This document shows, piece by piece, positions 11,043 through 24,567 of a stretch of 64,000 nt of DNA (positions are counted from its first letter, which is position 1; the number at the start of each line of letters is the position of its first letter). This stretch comes from Polynucleobacter sp. UK-Kesae-W10 (lineage in GTDB: Bacteria; Pseudomonadota; Gammaproteobacteria; Burkholderiales; Burkholderiaceae), in contig NZ_JACVQB010000001.1 of the NCBI RefSeq assembly GCF_018881575.1, positions 296,986 to 360,985 on the forward strand, in the 5' to 3' direction. Under the pieces are notes generated by a model that was not told the origin of the DNA, made no database searches, and saw only the letters and a program-made list of their open reading frames with translations. The position numbers and the translations under genes are program-made.

Positions 11043-12341
11043 TTATTTTGGCAAAACAGATTCGCTCGCAAATAAATCAGTGGTGTTCTCGCGTGCACGA
11101 ATCACATACGCATTTTTTCCATCAACCATAATTTCTGCAGGTTTTGGGCGCGTGTTGTAATTAGACGCCATCACAAAACCATAAGCACCTGCGGAGAGAA
11201 TGGCGAGTAGGTCACCCTCTTCCACTGCAAGTTGACGATCTCTTCCCAGCCAGTCACCGGATTCGCAAACGGGGCCAACGACGTCGTAGGTCATGCTTTT
11301 GGCTTGCTTGGTTTGTGCAGGCACTATGCCGTGATGGGCTTCATATAGTGCAGGACGCATGAGTTCAGTCATTGCGGCATCGACGATGCAGAAGTTCTTC
11401 TCAGCGCCAGGCTTGAGGTATTCGACCGTGGTCAGGAGGACGCCGGCATTGCCAACCAAGGATCTCCCAGGCTCTAATACGATGTCGAGGTGTCCAAAAC
11501 CTCGTTCAGCGACACGGTCCAGAAGGGTGTTGGTGAACTCGGTAATATCAGGTGGTGTCTCATCGCTATAGGAAATTCCGAGACCACCACCAAGATCTAA
11601 ATGGTGAATAACGATGCCTTCTTTTTTCAATTGCGCCACAAGATCTAATACTTTATCTAGAGCATCCAAATAGGGTGCTGTCGTGGTTATCTGTGAGCCA
11701 ATATGGCAATCGATACCAACCACATCAATTTGAGGGAGCTGCGAAGCCTCGCGATAGGTTTTTAAAACCTCGTGGTAGGCAATTCCAAATTTATTTCCTT
11801 TTAAGCCGGTGGAAATATAAGGATGCGTTTGGGCATCAACATCGGGATTCACGCGCAAAGAAATGGGTGCGCGTAATTTCAACTCGTTAGCAACTCGATT
11901 GATCTGGTGGAGTTCAGCAATAGACTCTACATTGATGCATTTCACGCCCGCTCGCAGTGCGGCTGCAATTTCAGCGGCAGATTTTCCAACGCCTGCAAAT
12001 ACTAGGCTTTGAGGATCTGCGCCAATAGCGAGGGCGCGGGCCAACTCGCCACCGCTCACTAGATCAAACCCCGCGCCGAGTTTTTTGAAGCAATCAATGA
12101 CCGCTAAATTGCTATTGGCTTTCATGGCGTAATGCACTCGCGCCCGACGTTTGCCGCTAGGGGAAGTGCAAGCTTTGTCATAGGCTTGATAGGCTTGGGT
12201 TAATGCTTTTTTGCTATACACGTAGAGTGGTGTACCAAACTCTTTCGCTAAATCTGTCAAAGCGATCTCTTCGGCATACCAATTGCCGTTACGTTCACTA
12301 AAGCCAGCTAATTGTGGGAGTGGAATCGATTTGCTTGTCAT
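11043..12341 (-). CDS. lysA: Diaminopimelate decarboxylase
   Basis: PLP-dependent enzyme converting meso-diaminopimelate to L-lysine, the last step of lysine synthesis. 432 residues with a fold-type III barrel. The PLP lysine is K74 (HYAMKANSN), the phosphate/pyridine loop region includes GLKGNKFGI and HIGSQ, and the catalytic cysteine lies in GPVCESGD near the C-terminus. Its ATG overlaps the stop of the upstream lipoprotein gene by one base (TAATG), so the two are translationally coupled, as in many proteobacteria. Confidence 0.96.
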   Translation of the reverse strand: MTSKSIPLPQLAGFSERNGNWYAEEIALTDLAKEFGTPLYVYSKKALTQAYQAYDKACTSPSGKRRARVHYAMKANSNLAVIDCFKKLGAGFDLVSGGELARALAIGADPQSLVFAGVGKSAAEIAAALRAGVKCINVESIAELHQINRVANELKLRAPISLRVNPDVDAQTHPYISTGLKGNKFGIAYHEVLKTYREASQLPQIDVVGIDCHIGSQITTTAPYLDALDKVLDLVAQLKKEGIVIHHLDLGGGLGISYSDETPPDITEFTNTLLDRVAERGFGHLDIVLEPGRSLVGNAGVLLTTVEYLKPGAEKNFCIVDAAMTELMRPALYEAHHGIVPAQTKQAKSMTYDVVGPVCESGDWLGRDRQLAVEEGDLLAILSAGAYGFVMASNYNTRPKPAEIMVDGKNAYVIRARENTTDLFASESVLPK

Positions 12342-12532
12342 TACTTGGCCGATGAAGAAGTGTTGGTACTCGCGGGTGCTACAGGTGGGTAAAGCTTGCC
12401 TTTAGGCTCTGGCTCAGATGGCGCTGGAGGGACAGGTGGCACATTTGGCATATACAGAGGACCTCTAATCCCGCATCCAACAAGGGATATTAAAAGGCTA
12501 ATGCTGAAGGCTCTATGAAGAATCGCTATCAT
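12341..12532 (-). CDS. lptM: LptM-like small lipoprotein (YifL family)
   Basis: A 63-residue lipoprotein from the ATG at 12532; a longer upstream frame would bury the signal peptide, so I reject that start. A signal sequence ends in the lipobox L-V-G-C20, followed by GIRGPLYMP, the short conserved motif of LptM/YifL, then a Pro-rich tail. LptM is known to help oxidative maturation of the LPS transporter LptDE in E. coli. The lysA and cyaY neighbours are the usual ones for this gene. The symbol is by homology of the motif only. Confidence 0.82.
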   Translation of the reverse strand: MIAILHRAFSISLLISLVGCGIRGPLYMPNVPPVPPAPSEPEPKGKLYPPVAPASTNTSSSAK

Positions 12533-12579
12533 GAATGTCTCTAAAACGAATGATTGAATATAGCATGCAGGGCTCTGAT

Positions 12580-12963
12580 ATGAATCCAAATAATTCAGGC
12601 ATTGAAACGATTGATGACAAGCAGTTTTTCCAGCTTGGCAGCAATGTATTGCACTCGATTGAGGTGGCGCTGGAGGCTGCCGACGATGAGCTAGATCTGG
12701 ATCTGGACGTAGAACGTCAGGGTGGTAATGTGATCAATATCCGCTTTCGGGATAAAAGCGTCATTGTGGTCAATACTCAGCCTCCCTTACATGAGATTTG
12801 GGTGGCGGCAAAGTCGGGTGGATATCACTATCGCTGGGCCGGTACTGTGGCCCAACCGCTTTGGCTTGATACTAAAACGGGTAAGGAGCTTTTGAGCGAT
12901 CTTTCAGAATTTGCCAGCGCTCAGGCTGGGCAGCCTGTCAAAATTGAGCTAATGAAAGCTTAA
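12580..12963 (+). CDS. cyaY: Frataxin-like iron-binding protein CyaY
   Basis: Bacterial frataxin, an iron-binding regulator of Fe-S cluster assembly. I place the start at the ATG at 12580, which has an AGGG Shine-Dalgarno 7 bases upstream, giving 127 residues; in-frame ATGs at 12535, 12550 and 12565 are possible. The acidic first helix (ALEAADDELDLDLDVE) is the iron-binding ridge, followed by the strands GGNVINIRFRD, VIVVNTQPPLHEIWVA and YHYRWAG typical of frataxins. It is divergent from the lptM-lysA unit; the two 5' ends lie within 50 bases. Confidence 0.92.
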   Translation: MNPNNSGIETIDDKQFFQLGSNVLHSIEVALEAADDELDLDLDVERQGGNVINIRFRDKSVIVVNTQPPLHEIWVAAKSGGYHYRWAGTVAQPLWLDTKTGKELLSDLSEFASAQAGQPVKIELMKA

Positions 12964-12977
12964 GACTAAAGATGGGT

Positions 12978-14060
12978 TTAAGCTGCACCCGTCGCCGCTA
13001 AGGTTTCGATAACCTGCACATCAGCTACGCTCTGAATTTTGGCCTGACCAATTTTTTCTAAAACGACGTAGCGAATTTGACCGCCCTCAGTTTTTTTATC
13101 CACTTGCATGAGTTCCATATAGCGCTGTGCGCCAAATTTCGGCGGAACGGTTGGTAAGCGCATAGACTCAATAATCTTACTAAGACGCTGGGCGTCGGCT
13201 TTGCTGATGTAATTTAATCGGCAAGATAAATCTGCGCCTAACACCATGCCACATCCAACGGCCTCACCATGGAGCCATTCTCCGTAACCCATACCTGCCT
13301 CAATGGCATGGCCAAAGGTATGTCCAAAGTTGAGGGTTGCACGAATGCCACCTTCTTTTTCATCGGCGGAAACCACAGCAGATTTAATCTCACACGAGCG
13401 CAATACCGCATGTCCCATTGCTTCTGTATCGCAAGCTAATAAAGCACTTGCGTTTGCCTCAATCCAATCTAAAAAAGGTGCGTCTGCAATAGCGCCGTGC
13501 TTCACTACTTCCGCTAGTCCAGCAGATAACTCACGCTGAGGTAGAGTTTTTAAAGTGTTGAGATCGGCAATCACAGCAACGGGCTGATGAAAAGCGCCAA
13601 TCATATTTTTCCCTAATGGATGATTGATGCCTGTTTTGCCACCAACCGAAGAGTCAACTTGCGCTAATAGTGTGGTGGGCACTTGAATAAAGCGGATGCC
13701 ACGCATAAAGCTTGCAGCTGCAAATCCAGTCATGTCCCCAATCACGCCGCCACCAAGGGCGACCAACATGGTTTGGCGATCAGCCCCAAACTTTAATAAG
13801 TCATCAAAGATCAGCTGTAGATTTTTCCAATCCTTGTAGGACTCACCATCTGGCAAGACAATGGTTCTCACGGGTTTGCCAAACTGTTCGAGAGTGTTGG
13901 TTAGTCGCTGTGCATACAAAGGGGCCACAGTGGTATTGGTCACGATATAAATCGAGGTTGATTTTTCGCAAGCCTGAAATAGCTCGGATTGGTCAATTAA
14001 GTCAGTGCCAATATAGATGGGGTAGCTGCGATTACCAAGATCAACTTCAAGTGTTTTCAT
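12978..14060 (-). CDS. aroB: 3-dehydroquinate synthase
   Basis: Second step of the shikimate pathway, NAD- and metal-dependent cyclisation of DAHP to 3-dehydroquinate. 360 residues from the ATG at 14060 ([18 protein letters not shown]); the frame runs on to a TTG at 14093 that would overlap aroK and is less likely. Nucleotide-binding GGG motif: [16 protein letters not shown]. Metal ligands lie in AEVVKHGA and [10 protein letters not shown] ... WLHGEAV. It follows aroK by 16 bases, the common aroK-aroB pair. Confidence 0.95.
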   Translation of the reverse strand: MKTLEVDLGNRSYPIYIGTDLIDQSELFQACEKSTSIYIVTNTTVAPLYAQRLTNTLEQFGKPVRTIVLPDGESYKDWKNLQLIFDDLLKFGADRQTMLVALGGGVIGDMTGFAAASFMRGIRFIQVPTTLLAQVDSSVGGKTGINHPLGKNMIGAFHQPVAVIADLNTLKTLPQRELSAGLAEVVKHGAIADAPFLDWIEANASALLACDTEAMGHAVLRSCEIKSAVVSADEKEGGIRATLNFGHTFGHAIEAGMGYGEWLHGEAVGCGMVLGADLSCRLNYISKADAQRLSKIIESMRLPTVPPKFGAQRYMELMQVDKKTEGGQIRYVVLEKIGQAKIQSVADVQVIETLAATGAA

Positions 14061-14076
14061 CGTAAGGCCAATATAT

Positions 14077-14601
14077 TTAAGCGGATAGTTCAAGCTGCAT
14101 GATTAAAGTATTGACCAACTGATTCACGCTGGGCTTGCCAGTTTCAATCACATGGTCAGCAATTTCGCGATACAGCGGATCGCGAATGGCATACAAATTT
14201 TCTAAGATCTTTTTAGCATCGCCATTGCGCAGTAAGGGACGACCTTCGCCACCTTTGGTGCGATGCCAGAGCTCAGTGGGGTTTGCATGAAGATAAATAA
14301 CTGTGCCTTGAGAACTTAATGCTTGGCGATTTTCGGGTAAGAGTACTGCGCCACCCCCGGTGGCTAAAACGATATTTTGCTCACTAGTGACTTCTCGAAT
14401 AGCCTGGGCTTCACGCTTGCGAAATCCTTCTTCGCCTTCCATCTCAAAAATGACGGGAATTTTGACGCCGCAACGTTCTTCAATGACATGGTCGGCGTCG
14501 AGAAAACGACGCCCCAATTTTTTTGCAAGCACTTTACCGACGGTCGACTTTCCGGCACCCATGAGGCCGATTAGAAAGATATTGTTTGTCGAAGAGTTCA
14601 C
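14077..14601 (-). CDS. aroK: Shikimate kinase
   Basis: Phosphorylates shikimate, 174 residues. It starts with GTG at 14601; no other start is available between the upstream in-frame stop and the P-loop. P-loop GLMGAGKST is at residues 12-20, the substrate-binding DADHVIE and FRKREAQAI segments follow, then the Walker B-like GGGAVL. It lies 12 bases after the secretin gene and before aroB. In relatives aroK-aroB also follow pilQ, which supports the identity of the upstream secretin. Confidence 0.95.
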   Translation of the reverse strand: MNSSTNNIFLIGLMGAGKSTVGKVLAKKLGRRFLDADHVIEERCGVKIPVIFEMEGEEGFRKREAQAIREVTSEQNIVLATGGGAVLLPENRQALSSQGTVIYLHANPTELWHRTKGGEGRPLLRNGDAKKILENLYAIRDPLYREIADHVIETGKPSVNQLVNTLIMQLELSA

Positions 14602-14613
14602 CCTTCGATTTTA

Positions 14614-15714
14614 TTAGGGTTTATCGAGTACGGTAGGGGTTAAGAAGACTAAGAGTTCAGTTTTATCCTTTAACCGCGATTTATGGCGAAATAAGTACCC
14701 AATTAGGGGGATGTCGCCCAATAAAGGCACTTTGACTTCATCCTCTCTTTCGGTGGTTTGGAAGATTCCCCCAATAATGGCTGTGCCGCCGTTTTCTACA
14801 GTGACTTCAGAGCTCAGGCTTTTGGTGTCAATAGCATAGCCTTGCTCGGTTTTCATGCCAATAGTGTCTTTATTGATGCCCACGAGCATGGATACTTTTC
14901 CGTCGGGGTGAATCTTGGGTAAGACCTCTAGGCGCAGATTGGCTTTTCGAAACTGTAATTTGCTGCCACTTTGCGAGGTGGTTTGATAAGGCAGCTCAGT
15001 ACCTTGCTCAATCGTTGCCTTCACTTGGTCGCCTGTCATGATGCGCGGATTTGAAAGAATCTTGCCTTGCCCCTCTGATTCGAGCGCAGAAAGTTCTATT
15101 TGCAGTAATCGATTGGCACTTTTGGAAACCAGGGTGGCAGCAACTGTGGCTGGATTAAAGCCGCTTAAGCCTGATCCCGCCAAGTCTTGGTTGCTGACCA
15201 TTTTTTTGCCCGGATTGTCACCCAAGCTTTGCGCTTGGTAGTTTAGTTTGGCGCCTAGCTCTCGAGCGAATCGCTCATCCGCTTCCACAATGCGGGCCTC
15301 AATCAGAATTTGTCTAGGGCTATTGACGTGGTCACCACCGAATGGAAGGGCGGCATCTTCGCGACGATATTTTTGAAATGTTTGAATTTCTTGGTGTGGC
15401 CCAATCCAAAAAATGTCGCCGTTTCTAATGAGACGTAAACCTCTGCTAGCCAAGATCGAGTGCAGGGCGGTTTGCCATGGCGTGTTCTGAAGATCAACAG
15501 TCATTGTTCCTTTGATGGATTCGCTCAATAAAAAATTGACTCCTCCTAATTTGCCCAGAATCGTCAACAGTTCGCTGATTTCGATATCGGTAAATTGGAG
15601 GCTGATGCGAGTATCTGATGAGGTGGTTTGATGGTGTGAGCTATTGGCGGGAGCAGCGATGCAAATCGCCAATAGGAGACACCAGAAGATTGCAGTTTTA
15701 GATATAGCGCTCAT
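14614..15714 (-). CDS. Short secretin (PilQ/GspD superfamily)
   Basis: Outer-membrane secretin of only 366 residues; canonical PilQ is about 700. Signal peptide about 1-26 (CLLLAICIAAPANS). Residues about 37-105 form an N0/STN-type domain (ISLQFTDIEISELLTILGKL ... FLLSESIKGTMTVDL). The secretin domain runs from about 135 (QILIEARIVEADERFARELG) to 365, with the conserved end VPLLGDIPLIGYLF and ELLVFLTPTVLD. The extra N-terminal AMIN domains of PilQ are missing. It sits exactly where pilQ sits in relatives (mrcA divergent, aroKB downstream) and overlaps the upstream gene by 4 bases. A secretion or reduced pilus role is possible. Confidence 0.85.
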   Translation of the reverse strand: MSAISKTAIFWCLLLAICIAAPANSSHHQTTSSDTRISLQFTDIEISELLTILGKLGGVNFLLSESIKGTMTVDLQNTPWQTALHSILASRGLRLIRNGDIFWIGPHQEIQTFQKYRREDAALPFGGDHVNSPRQILIEARIVEADERFARELGAKLNYQAQSLGDNPGKKMVSNQDLAGSGLSGFNPATVAATLVSKSANRLLQIELSALESEGQGKILSNPRIMTGDQVKATIEQGTELPYQTTSQSGSKLQFRKANLRLEVLPKIHPDGKVSMLVGINKDTIGMKTEQGYAIDTKSLSSEVTVENGGTAIIGGIFQTTEREDEVKVPLLGDIPLIGYLFRHKSRLKDKTELLVFLTPTVLDKP

Positions 15715-16391
15715 TCAATATTGGAAGTTTTGAGGGTGACAGTTTTGCCTTGAGCATTAGTAAAGAGGGCAGCGTTTTTATCGAGACTGCTAAGCCGCCA
15801 ATCACCCAGTACGATGGCGCCTTTCTCAAAGGACAGACTTCTTTTGCCGGCCCGAAAAAAGGCCTGCTGTATTCCACCCATTTGGGTGCTCCCGATATAG
15901 CGCCAGTTCAGCAATTCAGATTCAAAAGGAGTCATCTGTGGTTTTGGGGTGACCGTTTTAGGCCTATTTTTACCTAATAAGTGAATACTTACTTCTATTG
16001 AATCTATTGATTCGTATAAGTCTGCTTCAATATCAAGTACCTCATCCTGAAGCGCGGTCAAATCTTGAGTCAGTCTTTTGACCTGCTGTTGTAGGGCATC
16101 TTGTTCGGATGTTTGTTGAGCTTGATCCGGCTGATAAGCGGTAAAAAAGGCATACCCCAAACCTAGTGCCACGATTCCCAAACCCGCGAGCGGGAGCAAT
16201 TTTTGGGGGAAAACCCAGTCAGGCCATTGACCCAAACTACCCTCAGTTTTGGGAGGGGCTGGCTGGGCGGGAGGACGCCTTGGGGGTGATGATGGTTTAC
16301 GAATTCCATGAGGATCAGGAATCGCAGGGTCATCGCCAAGCTCACTCAATATTTCATCAAAAGACTGCGGGGAGATTTGGCGAGATGGCAT
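15711..16391 (-). CDS. Bitopic membrane protein with PilP/GspC-like C-terminal domain
   Basis: A 226-residue protein I cannot assign firmly. Visible parts: a cytoplasmic Pro-rich segment (about 32-50), one membrane helix (about 65-86, LLPLAGLGIVALGLGYAF), a coiled coil (about 95-135, LQQQVKRLTQDLTALQDEV), and a C-terminal beta domain (about 160-226) with GGIQQAFFRAGKRSLSFEKG and IVLGDWRLSS, similar in layout to the homology region of PilP and GspC that binds secretins. It is translationally coupled to the short secretin (ATGA overlap). It may stand in for pilM-N-O-P, which are absent. Function is inferred from layout and neighbour only. Confidence 0.6.
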   Translation of the reverse strand: MPSRQISPQSFDEILSELGDDPAIPDPHGIRKPSSPPRRPPAQPAPPKTEGSLGQWPDWVFPQKLLPLAGLGIVALGLGYAFFTAYQPDQAQQTSEQDALQQQVKRLTQDLTALQDEVLDIEADLYESIDSIEVSIHLLGKNRPKTVTPKPQMTPFESELLNWRYIGSTQMGGIQQAFFRAGKRSLSFEKGAIVLGDWRLSSLDKNAALFTNAQGKTVTLKTSNIE

Positions 16392-16517
16392 GCGCCCATT
16401 CTGAGAATAATGAGGTCATAAATCCATCGGCCCCTCTTGAATTGATTGTGAGAAAAGGGCGTTAGCAAACTGAAAATCAAGGTTTTTGGAGCTTTCGGTG
16501 AAATTGTCTAAGCACCC

Positions 16518-16523
16518 TATAAT
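16518..16523 (+). promoter_or_regulatory. Candidate -10 box (TATAAT) of mrcA
   Basis: A perfect TATAAT lies just 8 bases before the mrcA ATG at 16532, in the 140-base divergent gap with the PilP-like gene. No good -35 is seen at the standard distance. If used, the transcript would begin at about the start codon, giving a leaderless or nearly leaderless mRNA; only a weak GGA lies between the box and the ATG. Confidence 0.4.
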
Positions 16524-16531
16524 TTGGACAT

Positions 16532-18868
16532 ATGGCGCTTCCTCCAAAAGACAAGCCGACGTTCAATCAGCGTCCAATTCGTCAGCCCGATAGACGTCCA
16601 CGTCAATCTCGAGTGGACCCAGGCTCGCCTGGGAAGTCTTCAGGAAGTCCTTTGGTCAAAGCCTTACTCATTATTGGAGTGGCGGCAGCCTTAGTTGTGA
16701 CGCTATTGTTGGGTTATGCCTTCTTAATTGCTAAGCCTAACCTGCCAAAAATTTCTGCTTTAACTGATTACAACCCCAAAACACCTTTACGCATTTACAC
16801 GGCAGACAAAGTCTTAATTGGCGAGTTTGGTGAAGAGCGTCGTAAAGTTATTCCCTTGAATGACATCCCCTTAGTCATGCGCAATGCAGTAATTGCCACA
16901 GAGGATGATCGCTTTTATTCACATGGTGGCGTGGATTACATTGGCGTCCTTAGGGCCGGGCTTGCCAATCTCCGGGGGCACTTGGCTCAAGGTGCGTCGA
17001 CCATCACGATGCAAGTGGCAAGGAACTTCTTTTTGAGCAATGAAAAAACGTTCAGCCGAAAAATATATGAAATATTGCTTGCATGGGAAATTGAGTCTGA
17101 ACTAACAAAAGACAAGATTCTCGAAATCTATATGAACCAGATTTTCTTGGGTCAACGCGCTTTTGGATTTGCGAGCGCATCACAGATTTACTTTGGTATT
17201 GAACTCAAAGATATTTCAGTGGCACAAGCAGCGATGTTGGCTGGCTTGCCCAAGGCCCCTTCGGCTTACAACCCTGTCACCAACTTCAGGCGCGCCAAGA
17301 TTCGTCAGGAATACATCTTGCAGCGCATGCGCGATCTTGGTTATATCAATGCTGAAGAGTATCAAAAGGCCATGGCAGAAGAATTGCATATTCGAGGCCT
17401 GGGCAATGAATTTGCAGTGCGTGCAGATTTTCCAGCTGAGATGGTGAGACAGTTGTTATTTAGTCAATATGGAGAGGCCATCTACTCTCAAGGCATTGAC
17501 GTTTACACCACCATCCTGAAAGCAGACCAAGATGCGGCATACAAAGCCGTTCGTCGCGGCATTTTTGAATACGACTTACGCCATGCTTACAGGGGCCCAG
17601 AAGGTTTTATTGATTTGCCCGACGATCCTGTTAAACGTCAGCGCGCCATTGATGAAGCGTTATTGGCATATCCGCAATTGGATGATTTGCAGTCTGGCGT
17701 AGTGCTCGACGTCAAACCAAAAGAGATGCAGGTCATGATCTCGACTGGTGACACTATTACCATCAAAGGTGAGGGCATGAAACTGGCTGCCGCATCACTG
17801 ACCGATAGCACTCAACCAAAAAAACGTCTACGACCTGGCGCGGTAGTGAGGTTGTTGTCTGATGGCGGCATTTGGAAATTGGCTCAGTTACCTCAAGTAG
17901 AAGCCGCATTTGTTTCGATGAATGCGGAAACGGGCGCGATTCTTTCTTTAGTGGGCGGTTTTGATTTCCGTCGCAATCAATTCAATCACGTGACTCAAGC
18001 CCTGCGTCAGCCAGGTTCATCATTTAAGCCCTTCATCTACGCAGCTGCTATTGAAAAAGGTTTTACGCCTAGCACCATGGTCAACGATGCACCTTTGTCT
18101 ATTGGCAGTATGGAAACGGGTAGCCAGGCATGGGAGCCTAAAAACTATGATGGCAAATATGACGGCATGATGCGTTTGCGTAATGCCTTGGCTAAATCGA
18201 AGAACTTAGTTTCAGTCCGAATTATTCGTGCCATTGGCCCGTCCTATGCGCAGGAATATATTCAGCGTTTTGGTTTTGAGCCTGAGAAGCATCCCCCATA
18301 TTTGACAATGGCTTTGGGGGCTGGTTCTGTTACTCCTCTACAGATGGCCTCTGCATATAGCGTGTTTGCTAATGGTGGTTATCGTGTCGATCCATTTTTG
18401 ATTGACAAGATGGTGGATTCAAAAGGGGCAGTCTTGTTTGAGGCTAAGCCAGCGAGCGTTGGTAATGGCGCCCCTCGAGTGTTGGATGCACGTACTGCAT
18501 TTGTGATGGATAGCATGCTGCAAGAGGTGACAAAAACTGGTACCGCGGCAAGTGCACGCAGCAAGTTGGGGCGTTCTGATATTGCAGGTAAAACCGGCAC
18601 AACAAATGAATCGCACGATGCTTGGTTTGCTGGTTACAACCCTAAAGTCGTGGCAATTGCCTGGATTGGTTTTGATAAGCCGGCTAGCTTGGGCGATCGT
18701 GAAACCGGTGGCGGCTTAGCCTTGCCGATGTGGATCTCCTATATGTCAACGGCTCTCAAAGACATACCGCAGCAGTCTCGCGAAGTCCCAGAGGGCGTCA
18801 CCCAAGCTGACGGTGATTGGTTCATTCCTGAGTTCTCTCGCAATGGCGGGGTTCGCGAACTGCAGTAG
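16532..18868 (+). CDS. mrcA: Penicillin-binding protein 1A (bifunctional peptidoglycan synthase)
   Basis: Class A PBP of 778 residues that polymerises and cross-links peptidoglycan. A basic Pro-rich cytoplasmic tail (1-40) precedes one membrane anchor (about 42-66). The glycosyltransferase-51 domain has catalytic Glu124 in AVIATEDDRFYSHGG plus QGASTITMQVARN. The transpeptidase domain has S496-S-F-K499 and K687-T-G-T. An OB-like insert lies between them, as in other PBP1A. It is divergent from the secretin locus, the normal ponA/pil arrangement in beta-proteobacteria, and is followed 12 bases later by a transposase. Confidence 0.95.
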   Translation: MALPPKDKPTFNQRPIRQPDRRPRQSRVDPGSPGKSSGSPLVKALLIIGVAAALVVTLLLGYAFLIAKPNLPKISALTDYNPKTPLRIYTADKVLIGEFGEERRKVIPLNDIPLVMRNAVIATEDDRFYSHGGVDYIGVLRAGLANLRGHLAQGASTITMQVARNFFLSNEKTFSRKIYEILLAWEIESELTKDKILEIYMNQIFLGQRAFGFASASQIYFGIELKDISVAQAAMLAGLPKAPSAYNPVTNFRRAKIRQEYILQRMRDLGYINAEEYQKAMAEELHIRGLGNEFAVRADFPAEMVRQLLFSQYGEAIYSQGIDVYTTILKADQDAAYKAVRRGIFEYDLRHAYRGPEGFIDLPDDPVKRQRAIDEALLAYPQLDDLQSGVVLDVKPKEMQVMISTGDTITIKGEGMKLAAASLTDSTQPKKRLRPGAVVRLLSDGGIWKLAQLPQVEAAFVSMNAETGAILSLVGGFDFRRNQFNHVTQALRQPGSSFKPFIYAAAIEKGFTPSTMVNDAPLSIGSMETGSQAWEPKNYDGKYDGMMRLRNALAKSKNLVSVRIIRAIGPSYAQEYIQRFGFEPEKHPPYLTMALGAGSVTPLQMASAYSVFANGGYRVDPFLIDKMVDSKGAVLFEAKPASVGNGAPRVLDARTAFVMDSMLQEVTKTGTAASARSKLGRSDIAGKTGTTNESHDAWFAGYNPKVVAIAWIGFDKPASLGDRETGGGLALPMWISYMSTALKDIPQQSREVPEGVTQADGDWFIPEFSRNGGVRELQ

Positions 18869-18880
18869 TTCGTTATCAGA

Positions 18881-19585
18881 ATGGCTCGCCAAGCTCGCAC
18901 TGTTATACCTGGCCAAGCAATGCATGTGTTGGTTCGTGGTAATAACCGTGAAACCCTTTTCTTTAGTAACGAAGACCGTCGTACCTACTTAGAGTGGTTA
19001 CGTGAGGCTGCAAGACAATTTGGCTGCGCAGTGCACGCATTTGCCTTGATGCCCAATCATGTACATTTATTAATGACACCCCAAAATGAAGACTCTCTTG
19101 CGAAGACGATGCAATCTTTGGGGCGTCGTTATGCGCAATATTTCAATCAACAACATCACCGCTCCGGAACTATTTGGGAGGGAAGATATCGCTCATCTTT
19201 AATTGATCCAGATTATTTTCTGCGTTGCCAGCGATACATCGAACTCAATCCAGTCAGGGCAGGCTATGAGTCCAGCCCACAAGATTCTGGTTGGACCAGC
19301 TTTGCTACCCATATTGGAGGGAACGCCGAGCCTTGGTTGGTGGATCACCAGCATTTTTGGAAATTAGGTAATACGCCTTTTGAGCGACAAATGGGTTGGG
19401 CGAGTTTTGTCAAAGAGGGTGCCCCACATTGGGAGGACCGACAGATTACTGAGGCACTCATTCGTTCTAAGCCTTGGGTAAGCGATATTTACGCCAAAAA
19501 GTTGTTTAAAGAGACTCCCGAATTAGCCCAAATTCGCCATCGTGGACGCCCCAGGAAAATAAATCAAGTAAATTCAAGTACTTAG
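18881..19585 (+). mobile_element. REP-associated tyrosine transposase (RAYT, Y1_Tnp family)
   Basis: A 234-residue single-copy-type transposase of the IS200-like Y1 family. Histidine pair H60-V-H62 in FALMPNHVHLLM is the HUH metal site. The probable catalytic Tyr119 is in CQRYIELNPVRAG, and GTIWEGRYRSSLI is typical of RAYT proteins. The C-terminal RHRGRPRK is a basic DNA-binding tail. No insertion-sequence ends are obvious, which fits RAYTs: they act on REP-like hairpins rather than moving as a normal IS. Imperfect inverted repeats lie just downstream. It sits 12 bases after mrcA in the same direction. The frame is intact. Confidence 0.88.
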
Positions 19586-19631
19586 GGCAATCATCATTCC
19601 GTGGCTCTGAATTAGAAGTCTTGAATCTATC

Positions 19632-19692
19632 GACTCTGTCCCCATATATAAAATTCATATTGGTGCGACATCAAAATAAATGGGACAGACTC
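19632..19692. repeat. Imperfect inverted repeat downstream of the RAYT gene
   Basis: GACTCTGTCCCCAT (19632-19645) and ATGGGACAGACTC (19680-19692) are reverse complements except for one mismatch and one extra C, separated by 34 bases. The GTCTGTCCC core is the kind of palindrome unit found beside Y1-type transposases, so it may be a REP/BIME-like substrate of the neighbouring RAYT. This link is inference from position and structure. Confidence 0.6.
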
Positions 19693-19712
19693 ATTTTATT
19701 TCTATTGCATCG

Positions 19713-19732
19713 ATATGGGTATTCACCTATAT
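19713..19732 (+). repeat. Small hairpin upstream of gltB
   Basis: ATATGGGT (19713-19720) pairs with ACCTATAT (19725-19732) around ATTC, 8 bp including one G-T pair. No T-run follows, so it is not a terminator. It lies 47 bases before the gltB ATG and may be the remains of a REP-like element or part of the gltB leader. Confidence 0.35.
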
Positions 19733-19779
19733 TGGATCCTCCAAAAGTTATTAGGCCTTTGTTGCCCCTCGGAAATACT

Positions 19780-24525
<4,746 letters not shown>

Positions 24526-24567
24526 TTAATCAACATAGATATTAAGAAAAGATACTAAGGATTCGAT

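Noticed and set aside
14061..14093. TTG-initiated long form of aroB
   Set aside because: It would overlap aroK; the ATG at 14060 gives the standard N-terminus.
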